From contig NC_051091.1 in NCBI RefSeq assembly GCF_901709675.1, positions 10,016,967-10,080,966 on the forward strand: DNA of 64,000 bases. Direction: 5' to 3'. The notes below the pieces were generated by a model that was given only the letters and a program-made list of their open reading frames with translations, did no database searches and was not told the origin of the DNA. The translations under genes were made by a program, and so were the position numbers. This DNA is from Syngnathus acus. Lineage: Eukaryota; Chordata; Actinopteri; Syngnathiformes; Syngnathidae. The stretch's first letter is position 1, and every line of letters starts with the position of its first letter. Positions 42,546 through 64,000 of this stretch are shown here, one piece after another.

Positions 42546-45227
42546 CCATCTTAGTGGTGACTCCTGGTCTGTGTATGCTGCCATGCATATCACTGCAAAA
42601 TAATGACATCGAATCTAAGACCTGTATAAAAAAATAAAAAAACTGAACTGTGTCCCTAAGCAAGTTCCCTCCTTATCTGCATTCATGCAGATGTGCCGTT
42701 GAATCCATCATCTCCAGTTTGTCAAAGAAGTCTGATGAAATCATGACATCAGATTTGAGCTACACATCCACATAGGAAATTAAAAATAAGTTATTTCATT
42801 TTTAATATTTTTAATTATTTCATTAATCGGTTATCAGAATTTTACCAAACCAAATATCAGAATTGGCATCTAACTATACACCCCAAAAAAAAAAAAAAAA
42901 AAAACCTCAAAATTGGTCTGGCCCTATTTTGGGGTGTAGAGAGAGTAGTGTTTTTTACTTTAGCCCTCAATCCTAACATCATCAACATGCTGGATTTTAC
43001 CTGCTGGGTTCATTACAGCTGGCTAGTGGTCAGATAAACCCGGCTGCGGTCAGCAACCTTTACTTGCATTGACCAGTTTAAGCAGACGTTGGTCAGGTGT
43101 TTTCTATTTGCGGGAGGGAGGCAGCCATCTGTGTGGTAGGGATCATCAGGGGTACAGCGGAAATCCAATTTCACATCACTGGTCAGAACACTATTGTGAT
43201 TAATGTTTCTCTTCTCATCCATACCAGCGACAGGCAGAACAATTGAATTTTCTTCCATTAGATGCCAGAAGCTGTCCATTCATATAAAAAGAACAAGTCA
43301 TGGCTTCCGATGAGTACGTCAGTGTTGTGTACATTTCGATTAAACAGGCCCAGATTTCATATTGAAACATTTGAACAGACCTGCCAAAATCTCCAAACCT
43401 CAGAAGAGTGGAAGCTGCTTTTACCTTAGATTTTTTTCCCAGTAGGTGTCATGACTTGGTGTTCCAAAACGTCTGTCCCAATATTTCGACAGTAGTAGCT
43501 AAACTGAGCATTTTATGAATTTGATCATCTATGAAGTGCAGACTTCCTCTGGAGGTCAACCACACATTTTTCGTTCTGTCTCAATGCTGGAAATGTACAA
43601 TATTGTGTAAACAGGCATGACGCTTTTGGGATGAGGCTACTGCCAATGAACTTTGGATGGTAAAATATTTGCTTGGTATGGATTTTTTTTAATCTGGAAA
43701 AAATACTTAAGTGGATAGGTACAATTTGTTCTTTGTGGTTTTGCCAATTTTTTCTTTATACGCGAGTTAAAAATATTGTTTTGCCATTACTATTCCTCGA
43801 GTCAAAAGTTTCCAAGATGTCACTAAATAATTGCTTTTGCAACATAAAAATGGATACCATACCTGGCAACAATGGTCGTCGCAATAATTTTTTCATTTGC
43901 CTTCCACTTGATTCTTTTCTTGTTATATTTAAAATAATATTAAACCTTCATTTTGTCATTTTTTTTAGCCAAAATTAAACTTACTGGTCGCGTTTCTTAA
44001 TGATAGTTGTTGACGGGTCATCGTTACATAAATGACCAATTTGCTGAATTGTCAAGATTACAGTTGTATCTAACGAAGTCTTCTTAAAGTGAGCTTCTGA
44101 GCACAGAACGGGTTGTGTGCGTCAAGTGGTGCCCGCCTTCACATAAGAGCATGTGTCCCAGTGGAACTCAGAAGGCACGTGGCCGAGGATGAGCTGACGC
44201 TGCCAAGCGCTCTGGACTCAACCTCGTGCCTGTTCCTAATCGAGCACGACCACATGGGCCTCCTCTCCTAAACACTTGCCCAACTGACACAACGGAAAAT
44301 GTTGACAGCCCCACTTTTTATGCATTTGCTTGTTCATTTTCCACTCACCTGGTCAAACACTGGAAAATTCACAGCAAGAGCTTTTCATGACAATTGATTT
44401 GCTTTTCACAACGGTTATTTGATAGATAAGAACAATTAACTGCAAATGTTTAAAAAGCCAAACAAGTTATGTTTAAATGTTCGCATTTTTATTTAGTTGG
44501 TTGTTAGCATGCCTGAAGCCACCTCCAGCCGCCGGCTGCTTCCAAATTGGCTCTTGCGTAACAATTACAGGGGATTGGCTCTGCCCAACTTGAGGTTGAT
44601 TACGCACGCAGGGATTTTCCACTGTGAATATTTATATATCTAATATTTATGCGTGGTCCGAGCAGGTCGGGGAGGGCAACTCACTCCTAAAACAATTTGA
44701 TTTCCTATGTTCGTAATGCACTTTTCCGTAATTAGACTCAACCCATGCTTTAAAATTTATCTATTCTGTGTCCTTTGAGGTTTGTGTAAAAGTGAGCACC
44801 ATGTTTTAATGGACTGTGATTTTTTTTCTTTTTTTGGCATTACTTATACAAGCTGTGTTGCCGGTAATTTGAGTGGTTTTGTTGTTAAACAGTATTACAT
44901 TATTATCTGTAGCAACCAGCATGTGAAACCTCTCCGAATCGGCTGCCTTGTGACACGCAGTACGCAAAACACAAAAGCAAACACGCAAAAAGTCAAACAG
45001 GCCTTGACCGAGACGGTGTGATTTGTTTGCTTGCGATATTATGTAACGAGGGCACATTTGTGTTATCCGACTGACGGCATCCTTCGATCAAAGTTGCGAG
45101 GTGTTGGTGAATGAATTGGTTTTGTTGGAAGTCATTGTGTCAACAGAGGAACTGGCTTAGGGCAAGAAAGCCATGCAACAGACGGAAACCTAATAACAGC
45201 AACCATTTTGCCTTCGACTTCAAAATA

Positions 45228-45260
45228 ACTTGACTTGACTTGACTTGACTTGACTTAACT
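45228..45260. repeat. (TTGAC)n pentanucleotide run
   Basis: About five TTGAC units and a TTAAC variant, the same pentamer as in the centre of the satellite at 17598-17796, in slc38a3 intron 1. Confidence 0.9.
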
Positions 45261-45483
45261 TCAAAATAAAAGATTCCTTGTGATATTTTGTTTTTATATT
45301 TATATATTGTACTAACAAAGCACCGCAGAGGCAAATCCTACAATACTATGGATTCAATTATTCATATTACATATTGTGGCCTTATGTAGTCATCCATTTT
45401 GTCGATTGTCCATCTTGCTGTTTTCCTTCTCCATTAGAAACTGACAACGAACGATCCAAAAAGCGTTGGCGACACCTTTCACG

Positions 45484-52541
<7,058 letters not shown>

Positions 52542-54490
52542 GAGCCATGACAATTAAGAGCATGCACATCAAAAAGTGCCAAGCAAAATACCACACTTGT
52601 ATTGCTAAATGAAGTGACATTTTACTGCAACGTTATACACGGACACTCACTGGCCACCTGATTAGGTACCCTCGATAAAGCTCAGGCATAACAGATAATT
52701 TTACGACGCTATGAGGAAAAAATTGCACTGCGTCACACTTATGCTTTTCTTACTAAACAAGGTAACCAAAATATCTACAAATAGTTGACTGCAAACTTTC
52801 AAATGAACACGTTTGAGCAACTCTTTTAGCTTTATTATCTTTTTAAATCAAATGCATAGCTACAGACCTAATTCGATTGTAGTAACTGAATGTACAAGAG
52901 CATAATAGTGCTCTTTAATTTCATAATGCAACCATGAGTTTTGAGCTAATCCAGCCACGTTACGCACAAGCAACAGCAGCTGGCACTGTAAAAACCAAAA
53001 TTGTAGGCTAATAATTTATTTTTGCATGCACAAGGAGATAAATGACATTCAACCAGGAGTGTATATTTCTATATCTGCTATTTTTTAAAATTCAAAAGGT
53101 CTACATATATTTAACTACTGTTGAGTTAATTGCTCAGGCACATTGTGTAATTTTGTAATTATGTGTAATCGCACACACAACATTTTTAACACCGCATATC
53201 CTGCTAAAGGTCGCAAAGCCTAACCCGGGGGTCAGCAACTTGGGTTCTTAGGGGCTCCTATCCAGCCTGTTTTAGGTGCAGCCCTACTAGGACACACCTG
53301 ATTCAAATGACCGGACTTGGTGACCTCTGACCTAACCCAACATCAGACCTCCCTGACCTGAACTGGTCGAACAACCAGCCGCACTGAGTGGGAATTGATC
53401 CCTCGCTGCCCGCACACAAGTCAGGCGAGATGTTGACTGAAATAAAAAATAAACTCAATTAATTGTAGAGATCATATTGTGAAATGAGACATTTTTAAAG
53501 GGAGAGGAGTATGAATGAAGTGAGAGCATGTCTGCTATTGTAGTTAGTCTTGATTTGTGTTGATGCTGTCGATTTAGATACATTTTAAGATATAAAAAAA
53601 AAAAATCCAAATGTAATGACACTTACCTAAAAGCAGAGCAACATGAATATCAACCGACTGATGGGTTTGAAAGTTAATTTGGTAACAAGCTCTTGTGAGG
53701 ATGACAACATTCTGTTGTCGCTTGTTTATTGAGGTGAAATCCTTTGCAGAATGGCATTACGTTTTTCGTATATCTACGATGTTTATGATCACCTGTCCAT
53801 TTCAATCTTAAATGATTTCGGGTTGTGTTATTGTGGTAATTGTTTTCTTTTTTAACACACACAGCACTAACAGCATGCATATACTGTATGTTCTCTTTGT
53901 GCTGATTTAACATTTTTCTTATTTTCAATGGAAATATTTAATGTACGATATAGTTTTTCAAGTATGAAAGCACAAAACAAATAAATTCAGAGCTATTTTT
54001 TTTAAAAAGCTATTTCCCCCCCCCCCCCAAGGTGTACTGCATGTAAACAAACAATATTTTATATTTGAACAAATTCCACAGTTTATTTATGGATAAATCT
54101 CTTATCTTAGCTCTAGCCATTTGAATTCATGCTATTAAGGTATTTTCACTGATAAATTGTGAACAACTCAAGGAAATGATTGTCCTTTCTTTACAATATA
54201 TTTGCCAAAACAACAACAAACTACCTACTGTTTGAAGAAAATAGCCTTTAACTTTTAACACACAAATGCTGCAAGGTCAGTGAATACAATATGTCAAACA
54301 ATTATTATTGTAGCTGAGGTTACAATACAGTCGTCTCTGGAAATGACAAAGTTTATGAATGAGGGTTGAGACTTAGCTTTACATTGATGCTGTATATAAA
54401 TGTAAACATTTTATATTTGTGAGCCCTTCTGCATTAAAGTGTAAATAGCCGGTTTTAGTTTGACAATAAAATAATGGTAAATGTTTTATT
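52542..54490 (+). other. slc38a3: slc38a3 3' UTR (inferred) with polyadenylation signal at 54465-54470
   Basis: No better polyadenylation context is seen until GACAATAAAATAATGG (AATAAA 54465-54470), which is followed by T- and TG-rich sequence, giving a 3' UTR of about 1.9 kb. It contains a 13-base C run (54016-54028) and a fragment of a dispersed repeat (about 53216-53335). An earlier AATAAA at about 53980 could also be used. Confidence 0.45.
53216..53335. repeat. Fragment of a dispersed teleost repeat
   Basis: GGGGGTCAGCAACTTGGGTTC, TAGGTGCAGCCCTACTAGG and ACACACCTGATTCAAATGACC resemble from memory a frequent fish repeat ending in CAACACACCTGATTCAAATG. The family is not identified and the borders are approximate. 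Confidence 0.4.
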
Positions 54491-57400
54491 CCATCATCTA
54501 TTGTGCTGTTTTTTTCTGTCTTGCACTCTAAATTGAACCTGACTCAGATTGACAAACATTTTATTGTCACTATTCTAAAATATTATTGCACCCAAGCATG
54601 GTAGTACATTTTAGAACAATGACAATTATGTATTATAACGCACAGTATGTGGATTGTCCATCAGAGGCTGCTGTTTGTTTACTTCCCATTCTTTATTTAA
54701 AATAGTGAATCCGTCTGTCAAGCCTGCTTGAAAACTAAAGTACTTGTACATGCTTACCTCCTACTACTGGTAATAATAATTACCCCCAAAAAACAATAAT
54801 ATTCAAGTACAGTAATGAAGTACTTATACTTCCTTACCTCCAATTAGTGGTAGTAATAATTACCCCATGACCAACTCTATACAATACACTGATACAACTG
54901 TGACTAAAAGGTTTTTAATTAACTCAAGGAAGAGGAAACTAAAATAGATTTAAGTATCTCAAGGAAGCTGAAACAAATAAGCGACGTGACTCAGCTAAAA
55001 TATCATCTAGCAAACTGTTTTTACAGCATAGCCGAAAGGTGAGGCAAAGCAGGGTAGGTTTATTTATGTTGCGCATTTTTTTTGAACAAGGTATCGCAAT
55101 GTATCTATTTACATAGGTTCAGAACATTTAAAGTCAACATTTGAATAAAAAATGACAAAAAAATTGAAAGGCAAAATAATTAGAAAAAAAACTTACAACA
55201 TTTAAAGGCAAAGAAGAGAAATTAAACCAATTGTAAAAAATGACAAAGTATTTACAGCGCAAGAACTTCTTTTTGATAAAAATGTTGCAAAAAAACTTAT
55301 GGGGGAAGGGAAAAAGAATATAATTTGTATGTAAAAGCCTTTACACTTGGGGCTATTTAACTTCAGTTCTGTTGGCAGTATAACAGCTAAATGCTAATGC
55401 AACAGTTTGCGCCAAACCCAGCTACTATTTCATAGTTGTTCTAAAAATATAATCACCTCTCATTAATGCCTGTCTAATTTATTTTTGGTGTCATTATTGT
55501 TCAAGTAGCTCCCATTCTCATTCAGTGAGAGTGGGAACGTGAGTTTGACTGTTTGTCAAGGGTGTAGTCAACCATTGTTGTCAGGTAGGATTGGTTCTCG
55601 CTACCCGTGACCTTGAACAGGAAAGCCCCAAAACATACAATAATCTCCATGTGACGTTGTAACGTTCACATTTTCTATGTACACAAATTGTTGAATAACA
55701 ATAGCTCGCTAATGTGACTGAAGAAGTCAAGTTGACGTGCCAAGTTGTTGCGAAACCAAGACTAATGGTGCAGAAATCTTCCATCCTCAAGGTAACACAT
55801 GATCTTCGATGATAATAAATTGTATAAATAAACAACCGGTACAACGTGCTGGTCGCTGATAGTGTAGCGAACAAACATGCTCAAAATGTCTCCATCACGC
55901 ATCGATCCTGCTCCCTTTGCGTTTGAACCAATCAGCTCTCTCCATCCACCTGCTTGCTCCACGTGCCTCGTTGTCTCATCAGTCTGTGTACATTTAATTC
56001 TTGTTTTCCATGCACGCCTTTTGTGATCGTGTATGGTCTAGCTGGTGGCCCTGTTACATGACATGATTCTTGTCATGGTGAGTCACTGATTTCCAATCTT
56101 TGTTTTTTGCCCTTTTGTTAATAAGTACATTTTTAGTTTATCTTGCCTTGCCTCGCCCGTATCCCTGCACTTGTGTTTGACCTTTAATCATGACCAATGT
56201 GCACAAATCAACTTCAAATGAAGCAAACACACAATTTCTCCTTTTAACCATCACAAGTAAACCTAATGTTTCTTCACTATATTTGTAAAGTGGAAGAGTG
56301 TTAATTCAATTTTTATATGACAAGATTGGGATGAACAACGGGTAATGTCAATTTCCATCTACCCATTTATCTGCAGGGAACTGGAGACTTCTTTGAGTTT
56401 CCTTCTTCATTCTGTTGTTTACCGCCATCTGTGATCAAAGTGATGACCCAGATTAACCCTGATGATTTTTAATTTCTCGTTCTTCAGACATACGTGAGCA
56501 GCTGACAGACTTGAAATGAAATGAAAGAAAAAGATTGCTCAATGACAGATAATAGAAAGCCACAAACCTATTGACTGACTCATGGAAACACGTCTAACTG
56601 CAATCACCAAATGATTCCCGGGCGCGGCACCGCTGCTGCTCACTGCTCTCTTCGGGGATGGATTAGATCCAAAGACAAATTCCACCACACCCAGATGTGT
56701 GTGTGACAATCATTGGGTCTTTACCTCTTTACCTTTATTTGTGTTCCCACCTGCTTTTGTCCGAACATTTTCTGCATCCAGCCATGCATGACTTACCTGC
56801 TACCCTTCTTTTCTTTTGTACTATTCTCAATTATTGTCTACGATTTTAAAAGTTGCGTGACTGCATTTTTGTTTATGGATAGCTTGCCGTTGTCCAAACT
56901 AATTATTTTAACAACAAATACTAATGAAAATCCTAAAACTGGGTTTAAAAATAGCAACTCGTACATTTCAGCAAATTATTTTAAAATCTTAAGGTAATTT
57001 ACTGAAAGTACAATTTGTTCATAACTTTGTTCATAAAGTGAAACTATTTATAAATACTTATAGAAATAAGAATATTGACAATGAATTTTACACATGGGCT
57101 TTTGAGGTGTATTTTAAATGTGCTTATTTTGATATAACCGTACGGCCAGAATTAAAAATATGGGTGATTATGAATATATGTAATATTACATACGTTATAT
57201 GAATCCATGTAGTGACATGAATATGTACCCTAACTTTTGTCCCTAAAAAATTGGGGGGATAAATTTAATTCAAATAAACTTATTTTAAAATTAAAAAAAA
57301 TAAAACCAAAATGTAAATAACTAACAAAAAATTCTAAGCTATTCTAAGCCTGGCCCAAACAACTGCCTATAGCTATTTTTCATATTTTTGTACAACTGTC

Positions 57401-57754
57401 CAAGTTGTTTGTTGGTTTATTTATTTTTCTTTCCCTATGTTAATTTGCGGGGTCAAATATGCGAAATAACCCAAATGTTAGTGCCAACTCTTTTCAGTAC
57501 GTATGTATGTAGACTTTCATGTATTTTATATATATTCATATATTCCGTCCATTGTGTAACCATAGACGGATTAGATTGTTTACTGTATTTGACTGAGTGG
57601 TATGTGGGGTGTGTACATACACCTGCCGCTTTCACATACAGGTAATGAAAAAGATGATTTATTTCCTCATGGGCGTGTACTTGCTGACTGAGGTATACCT
57701 ACGTTCAAAAACATGCTTGACTTTATTACTTCCTACTCCCGCTTCATTCACAAC
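54491..57754. other. Intergenic region between slc38a3 and the serine protease gene
   Basis: About 3.3 kb of AT-rich sequence with no gene recognised. It contains an imperfect direct duplication of about 50 bp (54737-54785 and 54817-54866). The promoter of the protease should lie in the last few hundred bases, but I see no clear core element. Confidence 0.55.
54737..54866. repeat. Imperfect direct duplication of about 50 bp, period about 80 bp
   Basis: Both copies share AAGTACTT, then CTTACCTCC, then GTAATAATAATTACCCC or a one-base variant of it. Confidence 0.75.
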
Positions 57755-61791
<4,037 letters not shown>

Positions 61792-62569
61792 TGAAGACTG
61801 TTAACATCAAGTGAAGGGATTCGCAACGATTTAGAGGATGGTGACTCCAAGCTACGTGATAGGAAGCTACCACTAAAACATTTGAATGAATTTAATTGTC
61901 TAATGAAGGATTCATTTCCAGTTGTTTATCGCTTAGGCTTTCTTTGTTATTGTTGGTGAGTTGATCTTCAATGAAGACTAAAATATGCTTAAATACTTAG
62001 TTTTTTAAATTGAATTTATGGATTTTTCATGCCAAAAGGTTTAAAATGTTTGGAGTCACAAAGCTCAGTGTGACAATACTTTTCTTTGTCATATTTTCAC
62101 CTCATGTAAAGTTTTGTGCTGATTTACAACATTTACATGTCTGTTTGAATTGATTTACTCTCATGACTGCTGCAATCTAGGCTCTGTTAAAAATTGTTCT
62201 CTTGCACTGTGTGACATTTGAATGTATGAAAGCTTTTTTTATGATTATTCTGCAATGTGATATTAGCATTCCATTACTTGACTTTTTGACTCATTTGTTG
62301 TTTTTATTTTGAAGGTTTCGGTTCTCCGTAGATAAGCAGAGTTAAATCAATACTGTTAATAAGTAAAATTATTCTATTTTCATTAAACGGTTTTATAGTG
62401 ATGCCTACGTATTGGTAATGTTTGCTGACGATACCTGATATCTGTGTTTGAGAAGCACAATGGTCGATATTACATACTTTTGAGGTATTTGACCACTGTC
62501 TCAATTTTAGGCCTTCTATGCTACAGTATTTTTATGTTGGCCATAATGGTGGGACTTTGAGCACTAGAA

Positions 62570-62575
62570 AATAAA
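62570..62575 (+). terminator. Candidate polyadenylation signal of the protease gene
   Basis: AATAAA 780 nt after the stop codon. The stretch 61792-62590 holds no other gene and is read as 3' UTR. Confidence 0.4.
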
Positions 62576-62726
62576 TATTAGATGGTACAAAATAGTTCTA
62601 CAGGCTTTAATAATGGGCACATTTTAGATAGTATAAAATGGGCAAAAAGAATTTAGATATAGCTATGGGCTGTAATTAACAATTCAATTAGATAATTGGT
62701 CGATTAAAACATGATCAGCCTCAACT

Positions 62727-63170
62727 ATTTATATATATACCCCGCCTGGATGATCTGTCCGAATAGGAAAAATCAACTATGGCTCTTGACATCTTTCTGA
62801 AAACGAGCGCCTTCATTTGTTCACTCTCTTTTGAGCTCTCTTGGCTACCGTAGCGTGAAGCAAGAAGCAGACAGGTCGCATCTGGGATGGGAGCAGCGGC
62901 GTTCTGGACTGAGGCGAGAACATTTCAGCTGCTTGGTGGACACGAGCAGCACGCGCGGTTCTGACTCTTTGGAAATGGATCACCGGTAACAGTCATCACA
63001 CATGATCTGGAATCATTTAAGCAGCAATTCATCCAGAGACATTGACTTTTTTTTTCTCCCATTGGAATTTTTTTTGCACCAAAAATATTTTTAAGCTTTC
63101 TGCTGGTTTTTGTTTCTTTAGAGAGCCTTTTTGCCGGGCGAAAGGTTTGGCGTTGCCCTGTCTTGGAGCC
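62727..63170 (+). promoter_or_regulatory. gnai2: gnai2 promoter and 5' UTR (TATA-like element, possible UTR intron)
   Basis: A TATA-like ATTTATATATATACC (62727-62741) is followed by GC-richer leader sequence. A possible donor (ATCACCG|GTAACA, about 62986) and a possible acceptor (TTTGTTTCTTTAG, ending 63121) suggest a short intron in the leader, but an unspliced leader is equally possible. An ATG at 62779 would open a 24-codon uORF if transcription starts at this TATA box. Confidence 0.4.
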
Positions 63171-63288
63171 ATGGGCTGCACGGTGAGTGCCGAGGACAAA
63201 GCGGCCGCGGAGAGGTCCAAAATGATCGACAAGAACCTCCGAGAAGACGGGGAGAAGGCGGCCAGAGAGGTCAAGCTGCTTCTTTTAG
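63171..63288 (+). CDS. gnai2: GNAI2, G-protein alpha-i2 subunit, first coding exon (partial)
   Basis: Encodes the first 39 residues plus one base of the next codon. [18 protein letters not shown] and the following helix are identical to human GNAI2, and Gi1/Gi3 differ in this region. Gly2 is the myristoylation site and Cys3 the palmitoylation site that tether the protein to the inner plasma membrane. The N-terminal helix contacts G-beta-gamma. The exon ends in KLLLLG split at a phase-1 donor (TTTTAG|GTAAAC), the standard first-exon boundary before the P-loop GAGESGKS, which lies beyond the window. The protein inhibits adenylyl cyclase and couples to receptors such as group II mGluRs. Confidence 0.95.
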
Positions 63289-64000
63289 GTAAACCTCGGT
63301 TTTGTGCTCCTGCAATTAGGTGCAAAATTTGGCAAGCAATGAAACCACTTACCTGCGCAATCTAATGATCTGTCACTAAATACGTTCTTGCATAGGTAAG
63401 AATGTTCAATTATGATTGACACTGTCAATCATACTGACTGTCTAATAATTTGCCCCTCGCCTTTCGCTCGATCATAGGGATGGGCTCTAAAACTACAGTT
63501 GCTATTTCAAATGGACAGAGCTGTCATAATAAAACGGAATAAAAAAAAAAAAAGAGAATGTGAAACATTGATGTAGTTTTTTATGAATAACATTCTCATT
63601 TCTTAATTTAATCATTTGTAGTTATTTTGATCATAAATAACTAACCAATTATTCAATAAAATAAGTGAAATGGAAATGAAAATGTAATTTTTAATTTATT
63701 TTGTTTACAGTAAATCATTGAAACATTATTTAATGACATACGGTAGTCAAATATACAAAAGTAAAATTAATGAATACATTCATCCAATACAACGGATACA
63801 TAAATACAGTAACCAACTTGAATGATTTGCTCACAATTGTTCATTTTATTATTTTTAATTAATATTTGTTTTTGTTTTTTTAACATTCTTTTTTGACTCA
63901 TATATTTTCATTACTATTTGCAGTAAATAAATTAACAGATTATTCAATAAAATGAATGATTAAATAAATCAAATCTAATAAATACATTTTCAGTGACAAT
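63289..64000 (+). other. gnai2: gnai2 intron 1 (continues beyond the window)
   Basis: Very AT-rich sequence with no second exon before the end of the window and no other recognisable feature. Confidence 0.8.

Larger units (their letters stand above)
41750..45438 (+). other. slc38a3: Intron 1 of slc38a3 (inferred, in the 5' UTR)
   Basis: It holds the best-preserved copy of the tRNA-headed repeat (42279-42545), an A-homopolymer run (about 42884-42904) and a TTGAC pentanucleotide run (45228-45260). A minus-strand ORF at 43013-43279 (88 codons) has no family resemblance. No other gene was recognised. Confidence 0.5.

Noticed and set aside
43013-43279. 88-codon minus-strand ORF in slc38a3 intron 1
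   Set aside because: Composition is somewhat protein-like, but there is no recognisable domain, no splice partner and no conservation evidence available.
57713-57754. Upstream in-frame Met as the protease start
   Set aside because: It would add 14 polar and aromatic residues before an otherwise ideal signal peptide; the Met at 57755 fits family signal-peptide length better.

Overview
This is a nuclear segment of a ray-finned fish (teleost) genome. Genes are split into many small exons by GT-AG introns, the non-coding DNA is AT-rich with microsatellites, and tRNA-headed and LINE-type interspersed repeats of vertebrate kind are present. Every recognised protein is a vertebrate family member, several nearly identical to the human protein. 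The species cannot be named from the sequence; a percomorph with compact gene spacing would fit.

Layout. (1) About 1-9180, minus strand: the 5' end of a group II metabotropic glutamate receptor (grm2 by context). It has a CpG-rich non-coding first exon, then the first coding exon with a short upstream ORF; the rest of the gene lies beyond position 1. (2) 9.2-14.9 kb: intergenic, with a 41-bp tandem repeat and a MITE-like element. (3) 14.9-31.6 kb, minus strand: complete four-exon tex264 (ER-phagy receptor family), whose large introns hold a pentanucleotide compound satellite, an internally deleted LINE and a poly(C) run. (4) 32.3-33.8 kb, plus: brk1, the 75-residue WAVE-complex subunit, head-to-head with tex264. 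(5) 34.3-41.0 kb, plus: complete rbm5, a 24-coding-exon splicing regulator (835 aa predicted). (6) 41.7-54.5 kb, plus: complete slc38a3 (SNAT3 glutamine transporter, 514 aa predicted), with a TATA-type promoter and a non-coding first exon. (7) 57.8-62.6 kb, plus: a complete six-exon trypsin-like serine protease with a probable GPI-anchor tail. (8) 62.7-64 kb, plus: promoter and first coding exon of gnai2 (G-protein alpha-i2), which continues past the window.

The genes do not form an operon-like system. Their order matches human chromosome 3p21 (GRM2/TEX264 and RBM5-SLC38A3-GNAI2), compressed here. brk1 (human 3p25) and the protease are extra members relative to that human order. All exon boundaries were set by hand from reading frame, GT-AG sites and family alignment; in tex264, brk1, rbm5, slc38a3 and the protease every exon phase adds up to an uninterrupted frame.

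I found no previously undescribed multi-gene system. The observations most worth following are: the tex264 paralogue lacks the aromatic residue of the LC3-interacting motif; two exons in different genes have UG repeats in place of a normal polypyrimidine tract; slc38a3 has a predicted 21-nt frame-preserving microexon; the protease gene contains a 52-bp perfect palindrome with no spacer; grm2 carries a strong-context uORF; and there is an unexplained GC-rich exon-like block at about 21.73-21.88 kb.
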